Of a DNA stretch of 64,000 nt, positions 1-8,587 are shown piece by piece. Origin of the DNA: an uncultured Megasphaera sp. (GTDB lineage: Bacteria > Bacillota > Negativicutes > Veillonellales > Megasphaeraceae); assembly GCA_934202965.1 (NCBI GenBank), contig CAKPYN010000002.1, positions 1-64,000 on the forward strand. Reading direction: 5' to 3'. Numbering within the stretch: position 1 is the first letter of the stretch; every line of letters starts with the position of its first letter. The notes under the pieces were generated by a model. That model saw only the letters and a list, made by a program, of their open reading frames with translations, did not search any database and was not told where the DNA came from. A program made the translations under genes and the position numbers.

Positions 1-480
1 GTTCCGTTGTTGGATAGAGCCTGTATCGGTATGCCTTATTCACTATAATCTCACCTGCCTTGATTTTCTATGTATTTACGAATTGTCTCAATAGGAGCAC
101 CGCCTGTCGTCAGCAAGCAATAGCTTCTTGACCAAAACATTTCCTTCCACAATTTACGCCTAACTTCCGGAAAATCTTTTTTGATTAGCCTAGAACTGGC
201 ACTTTTGTAAGCGTTGATGAATTTCGACATCTCTGTATTAGGATGGGCACGAAACATGATATGTACATGGTCTTGCTCATGGTTCCATTCTTCCAATGTG
301 ATGTTATATGAAGAGCCTATGCGAACAAATATGTCTTTTGCATATTGGCTCATCTGGTCGGAAAACACCTTACGACGGTACTTTACTACCAGAATAAGAT
401 GGTAATACAGCAAGAACACTGAATCGTTATTATTGTCTAATTTCACAGTATAATCAGCCCTTTCACTTCTATGACTGATT
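1..480 (-). mobile_element. IS200/IS605-family insertion sequence, left part
   Basis: The element runs off the window at position 1. Its transposase reads on the minus strand. The left end probably lies near 480: an inverted repeat AATCAG (475-480) with CTGATT (452-457) forms a small stem just ahead of the transposase start, and its loop holds the AAAGGG ribosome-binding sequence, as expected for single-strand transposons that hide the tnpA start. The interrupted host reading frame enters from 822 and stays epimerase-like up to about 475. No TnpB gene is visible; it could lie beyond the left edge. The exact ends are inferred. Confidence 0.6.
51..446 (-). CDS. tnpA: IS200/IS605-family TnpA transposase (Y1 HUH)
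   Basis: About 131 residues, the usual size for TnpA. Visible family marks are the HUH metal-binding motif HVHIMF (preceded by NHEQD) near the middle and the C-terminal helix with the nucleophilic tyrosine in RKYIENQG. The N-terminal strand YHLILVVKYRRKVF is also typical. I chose the GTG at 446 because it follows AAAGGG at about 12 bases and gives a normal TnpA N terminus; an upstream ATG in the same frame would read through host sequence. The protein cuts and joins single-stranded DNA at hairpin ends. Unlike canonical TnpA, the residues just before the tyrosine region read CLLTTGGAPIETI, which is a common variant. Confidence 0.85.
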   Translation of the reverse strand: MKLDNNNDSVFLLYYHLILVVKYRRKVFSDQMSQYAKDIFVRIGSSYNITLEEWNHEQDHVHIMFRAHPNTEMSKFINAYKSASSRLIKKDFPEVRRKLWKEMFWSRSYCLLTTGGAPIETIRKYIENQGR

Positions 481-822
481 AAATACATTGGCACTAGATA
501 ATAGCAATATCTTTCCACAGTTATGAGATGCTGCAAATTGCAACATTTGCTCCAAAGATAACATAGACTGGATTTCCAAGTTTCCCCGCAAGTCGTACAC
601 AATGAGATCAAAATGATGTACTGAAAAAACTTGTCCTATCTTTTCCGCATCCGATTTGCAACTATATGATGTCACATGAGGAATATTCTTTTTTTCTTGG
701 CCAAAACGAAAAATTTCCCAATCTTCTTTCTGAAATATAGGAAGTAATACCCGTTCCATGTACGCTGCACATTGTAATAATACCGATTTCCGTATAGCAT
801 TGGTAATACGATATGTTTCCAT
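469..822 (-). pseudogene. NAD-dependent epimerase/dehydratase-like gene, truncated by IS insertion
   Basis: The frame starts METYRITNAIRKSVLL and keeps about 117 residues. The segment FDLIVYDLRGN followed by KILLLSSANVFNQ looks like the middle of a short-chain sugar-nucleotide epimerase, where a strand ending in SS-x-x-V-Y/F-G carries the catalytic serine. There is no visible glycine-rich nucleotide-binding loop at the N terminus, so the family call is tentative. The reading frame stops directly inside the left end of the IS200-like element, so the C-terminal two thirds are missing and the product is probably dead. The rest of the gene would be expected beyond position 1 if the insertion was simple. 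Confidence 0.5.
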
Positions 823-976
823 CTATTTTGATCCCATCCCCCCTAACCGGCTATCATTCATATTATCACATTGCAATTCATTATATAGCACTTTTCCTAT
901 CTAGTAAACAAAGGCCTTTATCTGTTTACGCCGTTTTATTGTTCTACCGTAAACTAAAAACAAATAACCGATGATA

Positions 977-1015
977 TAAAAAAAGAGGAAGGCAATCCAT
1001 TGTGCCTTCCTCTTA
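977..1015 (-). terminator. Rho-independent terminator of glmS
   Basis: A 12-bp stem, AAGAGGAAGGCA paired with TGCCTTCCTCTT, closes a short loop and is followed on the minus strand by a run of T, a few bases after the glmS stop codon. Confidence 0.9.
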
Positions 1016-1023
1016 CTACTACT

Positions 1024-2853
1024 TTATTCTACTGTTACGCTTTTTGCAAGATTTCTTGGTTTATCGACATCATTACCCCGGCTGACGGCAATATAATATG
1101 CCAACAGCTGCAGCGGAATGATTGCCATAATCGGCACAACAAAATTGTCTGACTGCGGTACATGAATCAAGGAATCCACCGTCTTGCCTACTTCCGTATC
1201 GCCTTCTTGGACAACACCAATGACATAGGCATCACGAGCTTTTACTTCCTTAATGTTGCTAATCATTTTTTCTTCTACGTCTTTTTGCGTTGCCAAGGCA
1301 ATCACAGGAATACCTTTTTCAATCAACGACAAGGTACCGTGTTTTAATTCGCCGCCGGCATAGGATTCAGCATGAATATAGGAAATTTCTTTTAATTTCA
1401 AAGAACCTTCCATTGCCAGACCATAGTCCATGGAACGGCCAATAAAGAAGACATCTTCTGCGGTTTTAAATGCATCGCACAAGTTTTTGATGTCGTCAAC
1501 ATGATCAAAGATTTTCTGACATAAATCCGGTACGGCAACTAAATCTTTTAAGATTTGTTCTTCTTTTTCTGCAGCCAGTTTGCCATTCAAGCGGCCCATG
1601 TACAGTGCCAATAACAACAACGTAACAAGCTGTGTTGTATATGCTTTCGTAGAAGCTACGGCAATTTCCGGACCAGCCCATGTATAAGCAACCTGATCGG
1701 CTTCACGAGAAATGGAAGACCCTACGACATTGGTAATAGCTAACGACCGGGCTCCCAATCGTTTGGCTTCTTTAAGCGCTGCCAAGGTATCAATCGTTTC
1801 ACCGGACTGGCTAATAATAATGCATAAGGTCTTGCTGTCTGTCAGCGGATCGCGATAGCGGTATTCAGACGCAATATCTACTTCTACAGGAATACGTGCC
1901 AATTTTTCAATAAAATATTTAGCCAATAATCCGGCATGATATGCCGTACCGCATGCGGTAATCATGATTTTACCAATCGAGTTTACATCTTCCGGCGTCC
2001 AATTTAATTCGTCAAAATGAACGTGTTTGCCATCTTCTGTAATGCGGCAGCTCATGGTATCTCGAATAGCTTTAGGCTGTTCATAAATTTCTTTGAGCAT
2101 AAAATGTTCAAAGCCGCCTTTTTCTGCTGCCTCTGCATCCCAGTTTACTTCAAAGACTTTTTTAGAAATTGGTTTGCCTGCTAAGTCCGTTACCCATACT
2201 TTATCTTTCTGTACGATAGCAATTTCGCCATCATTCATAATATACGTTTTGCGCGTATAGTTTAAGATTGCCGGAATATCGGATGCGATATAATTTTCGC
2301 CATTGCCCAAGCCGACAATCAAGGGATTGTCCTTTTTGCTGCAAATAATTTTATCCGGTTCAAATTTGCACATAAATACGAGTGAATACGATCCCCGCAG
2401 CCGAGCCAGTACATTACGTACGGTCCGTGTAAAATCACCATCATACATATCTGCACACAAATGAGCTACAACTTCTGTATCTGTTTCCGATTTGAAATGG
2501 TATCCTTTAGCAAGCAGTTCTTCTTTGAGTTCCATATAATTTTCAATAATACCATTATGGACAATCGCAAAGTTTCCCTTTTCATCGGTATGAGGATGGG
2601 CATTGACATCGGACGGACCTCCATGTGTTGCCCAGCGTGTATGTCCAATCCCAACAGTACCGGATACGGGATGAGCCTTGACTTCGTTTGCCAAGTTTAC
2701 TAAACGGCCTTGCTTTTTCCGTACAGCAATAGCTCCATTATTATACACAGCAATACCTGCAGAATCATACCCACGATATTCCAGTTTTGCCAACCCATCC
2801 ATTAGGAAGTCAGCCGCTTCTCTGCCTCCAATATAACCTACAATACCACACAT
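1024..2853 (-). CDS. glmS: glutamine-fructose-6-phosphate aminotransferase (isomerizing)
   Basis: Makes glucosamine-6-phosphate from fructose-6-phosphate and glutamine, the first step toward UDP-GlcNAc and peptidoglycan. The 609 residues match the family length. The protein starts MCGIVGYIGG, with the catalytic Cys2 of the glutaminase domain, followed by KLEYRGYDSAG and GHTRWATHG. Two SIS sugar-isomerase domains follow, with SQSGETIDT and the C-terminal KSVTVE. The start ATG has AGGAGG 8 bases upstream. It is transcribed alone from a promoter at 3106-3134 and preceded by a glmS ribozyme, so its mRNA should be cut when glucosamine-6-phosphate is plentiful. Confidence 0.98.
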   Translation of the reverse strand: MCGIVGYIGGREAADFLMDGLAKLEYRGYDSAGIAVYNNGAIAVRKKQGRLVNLANEVKAHPVSGTVGIGHTRWATHGGPSDVNAHPHTDEKGNFAIVHNGIIENYMELKEELLAKGYHFKSETDTEVVAHLCADMYDGDFTRTVRNVLARLRGSYSLVFMCKFEPDKIICSKKDNPLIVGLGNGENYIASDIPAILNYTRKTYIMNDGEIAIVQKDKVWVTDLAGKPISKKVFEVNWDAEAAEKGGFEHFMLKEIYEQPKAIRDTMSCRITEDGKHVHFDELNWTPEDVNSIGKIMITACGTAYHAGLLAKYFIEKLARIPVEVDIASEYRYRDPLTDSKTLCIIISQSGETIDTLAALKEAKRLGARSLAITNVVGSSISREADQVAYTWAGPEIAVASTKAYTTQLVTLLLLALYMGRLNGKLAAEKEEQILKDLVAVPDLCQKIFDHVDDIKNLCDAFKTAEDVFFIGRSMDYGLAMEGSLKLKEISYIHAESYAGGELKHGTLSLIEKGIPVIALATQKDVEEKMISNIKEVKARDAYVIGVVQEGDTEVGKTVDSLIHVPQSDNFVVPIMAIIPLQLLAYYIAVSRGNDVDKPRNLAKSVTVE

Positions 2854-2884
2854 AGTTTTATCCTCCTGCTATTCAATTATTACG

Positions 2885-3032
2885 GTTCATTGCTTCGCAT
2901 GATATATTTGTTCATCGTGTTGCCACCATGTTTTGTTATCACGTAACGACTGAAGCTGCCGAGAGACATCCGCTGACTATTCGATACTTCTCTTCCTCGT
3001 CCACCTTGTATATAAGGTACTAGCGCTATCCA
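2885..3032 (-). ncRNA. glmS ribozyme (glucosamine-6-phosphate-activated, self-cleaving)
   Basis: The minus strand of the glmM-glmS gap carries the conserved core in the right order: AGCGC at 3027-3023 (cleavage expected between A3027 and G3026), then GGACGAGG, TATCGAA, TCAGCGGATG and CTCTCGG. This follows the Bacillus glmS core step by step (AGCGCC, GACGAGG, TATCGAA, CGGCGGATG, CCTCCCGG). A downstream section with further pairing potential (P3/P4 region) leads into the glmS ribosome-binding site. Known role of the family: glucosamine-6-phosphate acts as cofactor for cleavage, and the cut mRNA is degraded. The outer 3' limit is approximate. An apparent minus-strand reading frame across this region is not coding. 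Confidence 0.93.
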
Positions 3033-3061
3033 TTTTACGAAGGATTTCCAAACGCCTGTAA

Positions 3062-3104
3062 AAAAAACAGGAATGAAGTTCAATTTGCTTAAACTCCATT
3101 CCCA
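3062..3104 (-). terminator. Terminator between glmM and glmS
   Basis: On the minus strand an 11-bp stem, GGAATGGAGTT with AACTTCATTCC (one G-T pair), is followed by TG and eight T. It should end the cdaA-cdaR-glmM transcript. The 5' arm begins only three bases after the -10 box of the glmS promoter. Confidence 0.85.
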
Positions 3105-3105
3105 C

Positions 3106-3134
3106 ATTATATATATTTTGTCTTTTTTAGTCAA
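3106..3134 (-). promoter_or_regulatory. sigma-A promoter of glmS
   Basis: TTGACT (3134-3129) and TATAAT (3111-3106) are separated by exactly 17 bp on the minus strand, directly after the glmM stop. The predicted start near 3100 lies inside the 5' arm of the following terminator stem. Confidence 0.8.
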
Positions 3135-3144
3135 TACCTGTCTA

Positions 3145-4500
3145 TTATTTCGAAGGACCCATTTCATGTTCAACGACAACGGCAATGTCATCAACGATAC
3201 GCTGCAGCTGATCTAAATCAGGACCTTCGGCCATAACACGGATCAACGGTTCTGTACCGGATGGACGAACGAGTATACGGCCTTCATCTCCCAACTCAGC
3301 TTCACCGGAAGCAATGGCTGCCATAATCAGACTGTTTTCTTCCCATCCCGATTTCGTCTGTACGCGTACATTTTTTAAGATCTGCGGATATCGTGTCATG
3401 AGAGATGCTAATTCAGACAAGGGTTTCTGTTTTTGTTTCATAATGCTCAACAACTGTACTGCTGTCAGTAATCCATCGCCAGTTGTATTATAATCCAAGA
3501 AAATAATATGACCCGACTGTTCACCACCCAGGCAATAGCCATCTTTACGCATCCGTTCCAATACGTAACGGTCGCCGACTGCTGTCGTTTCTGATTGGCA
3601 GCCCAATTCCTTGAGTGCTTTATGGAAACCAATATTGCTCATAACCGTACCGACAACGGTGTTTTGTTTTAATTTTCCTTCTTCCTTCAGTTTCAAGGCA
3701 CACAGCAACATGATCTGGTCGCCATCCATTTCCTGCCCTTTTTCATCAACAGCCAGACAGCGATCTGCATCACCATCATTGGCAATGCCTACGTCAGCAC
3801 CATATTTCAACACGACTTCTTTTAAACTGTCCAAATGGGTAGAACCGCAATTTTCATTAATGTTCACTCCATTGGGTTCATGATGAATCGCTATAACTTC
3901 GGCCCCGAGGCGGCGTAAAATTTCCGGTCCTAATACCGATGCCGAACCATTCGCACCATCATGTACTACTTTTAACCCTGATAAGTCAACATCCGTTGAT
4001 TTGCAAATAAAATCAGCATATTCCTTTTGCAAATCCGTCCATTCTGAAATCGTCCCAATGGCAACCCCTATAGGACGGCTCTGCAGGCCAGCCCGTTCAT
4101 CTTTGAGCATATATTCTTCAATTTTGTCTTCTGTTTCATCTGGCAATTTATAGCCATAGCCATCGAAGAATTTAATGCCATTGTATTCAAAGGGATTGTG
4201 AGATGCAGAAATCATAACTCCTGCATCCATATGGTGTGTTCTCGTTAAGTATGCAATGGCCGGTGTCGGAATTACGCCTACCATATAACATTCTCCACCA
4301 GCAGAAGCAATGCCTGCTGCTAAAATATCAGCCAGCATGGTGCCAGAACGGCGCGTATCTCGACCAATTAAGAACGTTGGATGTTCTTTATTCTGTCCAA
4401 AAATATAAGCAGCTGCTCTGCCTAAATGATATGCCAATTCTGGTGTTAATGAATCATTGGCAACACCTCGTACACCATCTGTACCAAATAATCTAGCCAT
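3145..4500 (-). CDS. glmM: phosphoglucosamine mutase
   Basis: Interconverts glucosamine-6-phosphate and glucosamine-1-phosphate for UDP-GlcNAc synthesis. At 451 residues it has the family length. It shows the N-terminal LFGTDGVRG, the phosphoserine loop GVMISASHNPFEYNG, the metal-binding DGDADR and the C-terminal phosphate-binding RPSGTEPLIRVM. The upstream FAD-protein gene stops at 4501, immediately next to the ATG, so the two are translationally coupled. It is the last gene of the cdaA-cdaR operon, the usual Firmicute arrangement, where c-di-AMP cyclase and GlmM are functionally linked. Confidence 0.97.
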   Translation of the reverse strand: MARLFGTDGVRGVANDSLTPELAYHLGRAAAYIFGQNKEHPTFLIGRDTRRSGTMLADILAAGIASAGGECYMVGVIPTPAIAYLTRTHHMDAGVMISASHNPFEYNGIKFFDGYGYKLPDETEDKIEEYMLKDERAGLQSRPIGVAIGTISEWTDLQKEYADFICKSTDVDLSGLKVVHDGANGSASVLGPEILRRLGAEVIAIHHEPNGVNINENCGSTHLDSLKEVVLKYGADVGIANDGDADRCLAVDEKGQEMDGDQIMLLCALKLKEEGKLKQNTVVGTVMSNIGFHKALKELGCQSETTAVGDRYVLERMRKDGYCLGGEQSGHIIFLDYNTTGDGLLTAVQLLSIMKQKQKPLSELASLMTRYPQILKNVRVQTKSGWEENSLIMAAIASGEAELGDEGRILVRPSGTEPLIRVMAEGPDLDQLQRIVDDIAVVVEHEMGPSK

Positions 4501-6105
4501 TTACTTTACCTCCAAAGGTTTATATTTACAAATAATTGCAATTGCCGTTTCCAGTCCATCTAAAAAAGCACTCATAATGCCGCCAGCGTAGCCTGCGCCT
4601 TCTCCTACCGGATACAGGCCTTCGGCACGCAGTGCGACACGATCGTCGCCGCGCATAATACGTACAGGCGCACTGGTACGCGTTTCCACGCCGGTCATGA
4701 CAACATTATTATCATCAAAGCCATGAATACGCCGTCCAAAATACGGCAACGCTTGTGCCAATGTATCCGTCACAAACGCCGGCAGTACATCATGCAAATC
4801 GGCCCATGTAATACCAGGGCGATACGTATGAACAGATTGTTCCCTGCCTTTTTCCGGTCGCTGCAAAAAATCACCTACCGTCTGAGCCGGCGCATGATAA
4901 TTGCGTCCACCGACTTCATAAGCCAGCTGTTCATATTTTCGTTGAAACGCGATACCTGCCAAGGGGCTATCACCTTCCATATCCTCGGCTGTTACATTAA
5001 CGACCAATGCGCTATTGGCAATACCACTATCACGACGATATAAACTCATTCCATTCGTTACGACATGCCCTTCTTCAGATGCCGCACCGACGACAACGCC
5101 GCCTGGGCACATACAAAAGGAGTAACAAGAACGCCCTGACGGACTATGGTACACCAACGCATAATCAGCTGGTTCTAATCCTAGTTCTTCAGCACTGCAT
5201 CCATATTGCGATTGATCGATGAGCGCTTGTTCATGTTCAATACGCACGCCCACAGCAAAGGGCTTTTTCTCGAGTGCAATCCCCCGATCATGGAGCATAT
5301 AGTACGTATCCCTAGCGCTATGACCAATCCCCATGACAACAATATCTGCAGGATATTCTTTTTCACCATTAATAACGACAGCTCGTATTTTTCCGGAAGG
5401 ATCTCGTTTAATATCGGTTACGCAATGCTGGAAATATACCGTACCTCCTGCTAATTCTATCATATGACGCATGTTTTTTACAACACGTCGTAGAATATCG
5501 GTCCCAACATGAGGATTATAGGCGTATAAAATTTCTTTCGGTGCTCCCGCATCTACCAAGGTTTGCAGTATATGCCGCAATAAGGGGTGATTTACCCGTG
5601 TTGTCAGTTTTCCATCTGAAAACGTACCGGCTCCGCCTTCGCCAAACTGCACATTCGAATCCGGACGAAAGGCACCGCCCTGCCAAAATTCTTCCACATG
5701 AGCTGTACGCGTATCCATATCACAGCCTCGTTCAAATACTACCGGTTTATATCCCCGCTGTGCCAGCATCAGCGCTACCGCTAAGCCAGACGGCCCCATC
5801 CCAATCACAACGGGCCGGTGCAAAAGGCTTTCACTGCCCGATTCAGGCGGGATAAATACGTCTTCTTTAATCTTCCGTACATCCTTATGATCCCGGCACC
5901 GCCGCCATACTTTTTCTTCATTATGAAATACAACATCTACCGTAAATACTAAATAAATACGCGGTTTTCTTCGTGCATCAATCGAACGGCGTACAATGCA
6001 TATCCGTTCAATATCCGTTACGCTGCAGCGCAATTTTTTAGCAATCAATGCTTCTAATTGTTTTTTCATGGGTACAGCCGTACGAATATTTACTACTCTA
6101 AGCAC
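4501..6105 (-). CDS. FAD-dependent oxidoreductase (COG2509 type)
   Basis: A 534-residue flavoprotein of unknown substrate. After an N-terminal domain of about 80 residues comes the dinucleotide fold VVIGMGPSGLAVALMLAQRG, the FAD-contacting segment QFGEGGAGTFSDGKLTTR, and a C-terminal SAPVRIMR / YPVGEGAGYAGGIMSA. These are hallmarks of the large FAD-dependent dehydrogenase family annotated only by sequence. I place the start at the GTG 6105, eight bases after AAGGAG, rather than at an in-frame ATG that lies deep inside cdaR. The gene sits between cdaR and glmM. An amino-sugar or cell-envelope role is possible, but nothing in the sequence proves it. Confidence 0.85.
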   Translation of the reverse strand: MLRVVNIRTAVPMKKQLEALIAKKLRCSVTDIERICIVRRSIDARRKPRIYLVFTVDVVFHNEEKVWRRCRDHKDVRKIKEDVFIPPESGSESLLHRPVVIGMGPSGLAVALMLAQRGYKPVVFERGCDMDTRTAHVEEFWQGGAFRPDSNVQFGEGGAGTFSDGKLTTRVNHPLLRHILQTLVDAGAPKEILYAYNPHVGTDILRRVVKNMRHMIELAGGTVYFQHCVTDIKRDPSGKIRAVVINGEKEYPADIVVMGIGHSARDTYYMLHDRGIALEKKPFAVGVRIEHEQALIDQSQYGCSAEELGLEPADYALVYHSPSGRSCYSFCMCPGGVVVGAASEEGHVVTNGMSLYRRDSGIANSALVVNVTAEDMEGDSPLAGIAFQRKYEQLAYEVGGRNYHAPAQTVGDFLQRPEKGREQSVHTYRPGITWADLHDVLPAFVTDTLAQALPYFGRRIHGFDDNNVVMTGVETRTSAPVRIMRGDDRVALRAEGLYPVGEGAGYAGGIMSAFLDGLETAIAIICKYKPLEVK

Positions 6106-6118
6106 ACAATCCTCTCCT

Positions 6119-7033
6119 TTATTCTTCAACTGTCGCCGTAACATTCACCACATCGGGCTCAACAATTACACCGTTAATAGGCGACACGAGAATCTTCCAT
6201 TCTTTGTTTTCTGTCAGTCCTTGTACATTAACCGGCGTCAAATCAATGCGAGATACACCCTGCAGTACCTTGGCATCTCCCCGCACTTCCAATGCATCCG
6301 GATTGACTTTCAATCCCTTCAGAGTCATGCCATCGCCAACGGTACCATAGGAAGTAACGTGAACAGGTACTGTCTTAACAGCTGCATTATGACCGATAGA
6401 AACACGCAGATTACTCTGCCAAGGTGTCATTTCCAATCCTTCTACTTTGCTGCCGTCCGCAGCTAATAAATGAATCTGAGCCATTAATGAAAAATCTTCA
6501 TTTTTATCACCCACAGGAATTTCTACAACAGCCTTATCCACTTTCTCAATCAATCGTCTTGCACCGCTGACAACCACTTTTTCCGGAACAATTTTCAAAC
6601 TGCTGATAAAGGAATCTTCATCCATTTTTCCTACTAAATGGGGAGTCAAATTAAATTCACGCACTGCATAGACATCTACCGTAATTTTCGCAGACGCCAT
6701 ACTTTGTTTTTTTAGTTCCGTACCAGACGGTATTTCAACATGAATCGGCACATCCATATCGCCTTCCTGGGCATCTGCCAAATCAATATAGGCTTTAATA
6801 TCCGAAGGGCCTACATTAATAATGGTATTACGCGGTCCTGATAAGCGCACATAAACAGTTTTTGGCACATTAGATGTAATATATTGGGAATCTAAATTTT
6901 CTATCACAACAGGAACGGTATAGCTTCCTTCGCTTACCGGATTCTGTTCGTTGATAATAAGAAACCACAATATAATAGCCAACAGGAGACACACTATTTT
7001 TAACTGCCACTTTTTATCTAGTTTGTTCATCAT
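6119..7033 (-). CDS. cdaR: CdaR, YbbR-domain regulator of the diadenylate cyclase
   Basis: A 304-residue protein with one N-terminal membrane helix (IVCLLLAIILWFLIINEQN) and a long extracytoplasmic part made of repeated YbbR-like beta domains, seen in recurring segments such as TVYVRLSGPRNTI, KVVVSGARRLIEKV and LEVRGDAKVLQGV. In known systems CdaR binds and modulates the membrane cyclase CdaA. It begins directly after the cdaA stop (7034), so both are made from one message. The length and the number of repeats are normal. Confidence 0.92.
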   Translation of the reverse strand: MMNKLDKKWQLKIVCLLLAIILWFLIINEQNPVSEGSYTVPVVIENLDSQYITSNVPKTVYVRLSGPRNTIINVGPSDIKAYIDLADAQEGDMDVPIHVEIPSGTELKKQSMASAKITVDVYAVREFNLTPHLVGKMDEDSFISSLKIVPEKVVVSGARRLIEKVDKAVVEIPVGDKNEDFSLMAQIHLLAADGSKVEGLEMTPWQSNLRVSIGHNAAVKTVPVHVTSYGTVGDGMTLKGLKVNPDALEVRGDAKVLQGVSRIDLTPVNVQGLTENKEWKILVSPINGVIVEPDVVNVTATVEE

Positions 7034-7846
7034 TTATGGCCTCCATTTAAAAATATTGGCCAGTCCCTGCGGTGTTTTATTCAGGAAGGTCATTAAAATA
7101 TTACGCAGTGCATTGCCGTCCAAATGTCGATAAATATGGCCGCCATAGGTATAAGAAATGGCACCCGTTTCTTCACTGACAACAACGACAACCGCATCAG
7201 CTAATTCACTAATACCAATTGCAGCCCGATGACGTGTCCCCAATTCCGTAGACAGTGACCGATCCGATGTCAGCGGCAGTAAACATCCCGCTGCCATAAT
7301 GCGATTTTCCCTAATAATAACAGCTCCATCATGAAGGGGTGTATTGGGAATAAAAATATTTCCCAACAATTCTCTGGACACAACCCCATCAATCGCAATG
7401 CCTGTATCAATATAATCATTTAATCCTACTTCACGTTCAAAAACAATCAAGGCGCCTGTTCTTGTTTTCGATAGAGACTCTGAAATAGCGACAATTTCAT
7501 CAATCAAATGCTCCAGTTCTTCCATGTTGATAACGTGACCGGAACGCAAAAATCGACCGCGACCGATTTGTTCCAATGCCCGTCGCAACTCCGGCTGAAA
7601 CACAACAGGCAAGGCGACTAAAATAACCGTCATCCCCTGCTGCAACATCCAGTTAATGACATGCAAATCCAACACCTTACTGACAACCGTTACGGCACCT
7701 AAGACAATCAATCCTTTAATTAATGCAACAGCCCGGGTATTACGAATCAAAATAAATAGTTTATATAATACAAACGCAACCAATAATATGTCTAATATGT
7801 CAAGCAGTCGAAAACTGCTAATAAATCCCTGCACCGGTACATACAT
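7034..7846 (-). CDS. cdaA: diadenylate cyclase (c-di-AMP synthase)
   Basis: Joins two ATP into c-di-AMP, which controls potassium, osmolyte and cell-wall homeostasis. Three N-terminal membrane helices (residues about 10-75) precede the DAC domain with its catalytic DGA in PLHDGAVII and the RHRAAIG motif. The ATG at 7846 is chosen because GGAG lies 8 bases upstream; an earlier in-frame ATG at 7879 lacks a ribosome-binding site. A TATAAT (7884-7879) just upstream could be its -10 box with a poor -35. It is the first gene of cdaA-cdaR-FAD protein-glmM. Confidence 0.96.
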   Translation of the reverse strand: MYVPVQGFISSFRLLDILDILLVAFVLYKLFILIRNTRAVALIKGLIVLGAVTVVSKVLDLHVINWMLQQGMTVILVALPVVFQPELRRALEQIGRGRFLRSGHVINMEELEHLIDEIVAISESLSKTRTGALIVFEREVGLNDYIDTGIAIDGVVSRELLGNIFIPNTPLHDGAVIIRENRIMAAGCLLPLTSDRSLSTELGTRHRAAIGISELADAVVVVVSEETGAISYTYGGHIYRHLDGNALRNILMTFLNKTPQGLANIFKWRP

Positions 7847-8040
7847 AGGCAACTCTCCATCATTATTAAAAATATACAATTATACAGATAAATGTATTGT
7901 ACAATATTTTTTCTGTAAAATAAAGAGACCTCGTTTCTATACATACAAATACGGACGGGGAATCTATTGTATATATGGGTTTCTCAACAACGCCAAAGTT
8001 TTACAACCTGAAAACTCGTTTACACTAAAAATGACAAGCA

Positions 8041-8073
8041 AAAAGGACTGCCGTTTCGTATGCGACAGCCCCT
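8041..8073 (-). terminator. Terminator of the Rrf2-family gene
   Basis: Nine-base-pair stem GGGCTGTCG / CGGCAGTCC followed by TTTTTG on the minus strand, right after the stop codon. Confidence 0.85.
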
Positions 8074-8077
8074 CGTA

Positions 8078-8548
8078 TTATTTTGCTGCCTGCGCAGCTT
8101 TTTGTTTCTCTTCAATATCATGAACAGCTTGCAGTCTTTTTTCTTGTTGTGCTAAATCTTCAAAATCAATGGACTTCAATTTATTGGCCAAATCCCGCTG
8201 AATATCTGCAAAAGCCGCATAAATAGAGCACATGCCGCTGCAGCCGCGCGAGCAGGAACCGATATCGTGCAGGCACCGCTGCAGTTCTGTCTGTCCTTCA
8301 ACAGCTTCAATAATATCAAACAATGTAATATCTTTTGGCAGTCGCTGAAGAGCAAAACCCCCATCTACACCTCGATATGATTTCATAATGCCGGCAGCTG
8401 TTAAACTGCGCATAATCTTCAGTAAAAAACGTTCTGGAATATTTTGTTTGTCTGCTAATGCCGCTCCGGTAATTTTAGTGCCTTCCGGCAGGGATGCTAA
8501 ATACAAAACCATCCGAAAGGCATAGTCAGTTGCTTGATTCAATCGCAA
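8078..8548 (-). CDS. Rrf2-family transcriptional regulator
   Basis: A 156-residue winged-helix regulator. It starts MRLNQATDYAFRMVLYLAS, as in IscR and NsrR, continues with the recognition region IPERFLLKIMRSLTAAGI and the wing GVDGGFAL, and carries a cysteine cluster CLHDIGSCSRGCSGMC, so an iron-sulfur cluster is likely. The start is a TTG at 8548, eight bases after GGAGG; an in-frame ATG 21 bases earlier overlaps that site and gives an atypical N terminus. No iron-sulfur assembly genes are adjacent. A dyad over its own promoter suggests autoregulation. The signal sensed (iron-sulfur state, NO or redox) cannot be told from sequence alone. Confidence 0.9.
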   Translation of the reverse strand: MRLNQATDYAFRMVLYLASLPEGTKITGAALADKQNIPERFLLKIMRSLTAAGIMKSYRGVDGGFALQRLPKDITLFDIIEAVEGQTELQRCLHDIGSCSRGCSGMCSIYAAFADIQRDLANKLKSIDFEDLAQQEKRLQAVHDIEEKQKAAQAAK

Positions 8549-8587
8549 TGTAAAATCCTCCCTTCCCATCTATACTCATCATATTTA

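Noticed and set aside
2880..3194. Minus-strand reading frame of 104 codons between glmM and glmS
   Set aside because: It runs through the glmS ribozyme core, the terminator and the end of glmM; no ribosome-binding site and no protein-like pattern.
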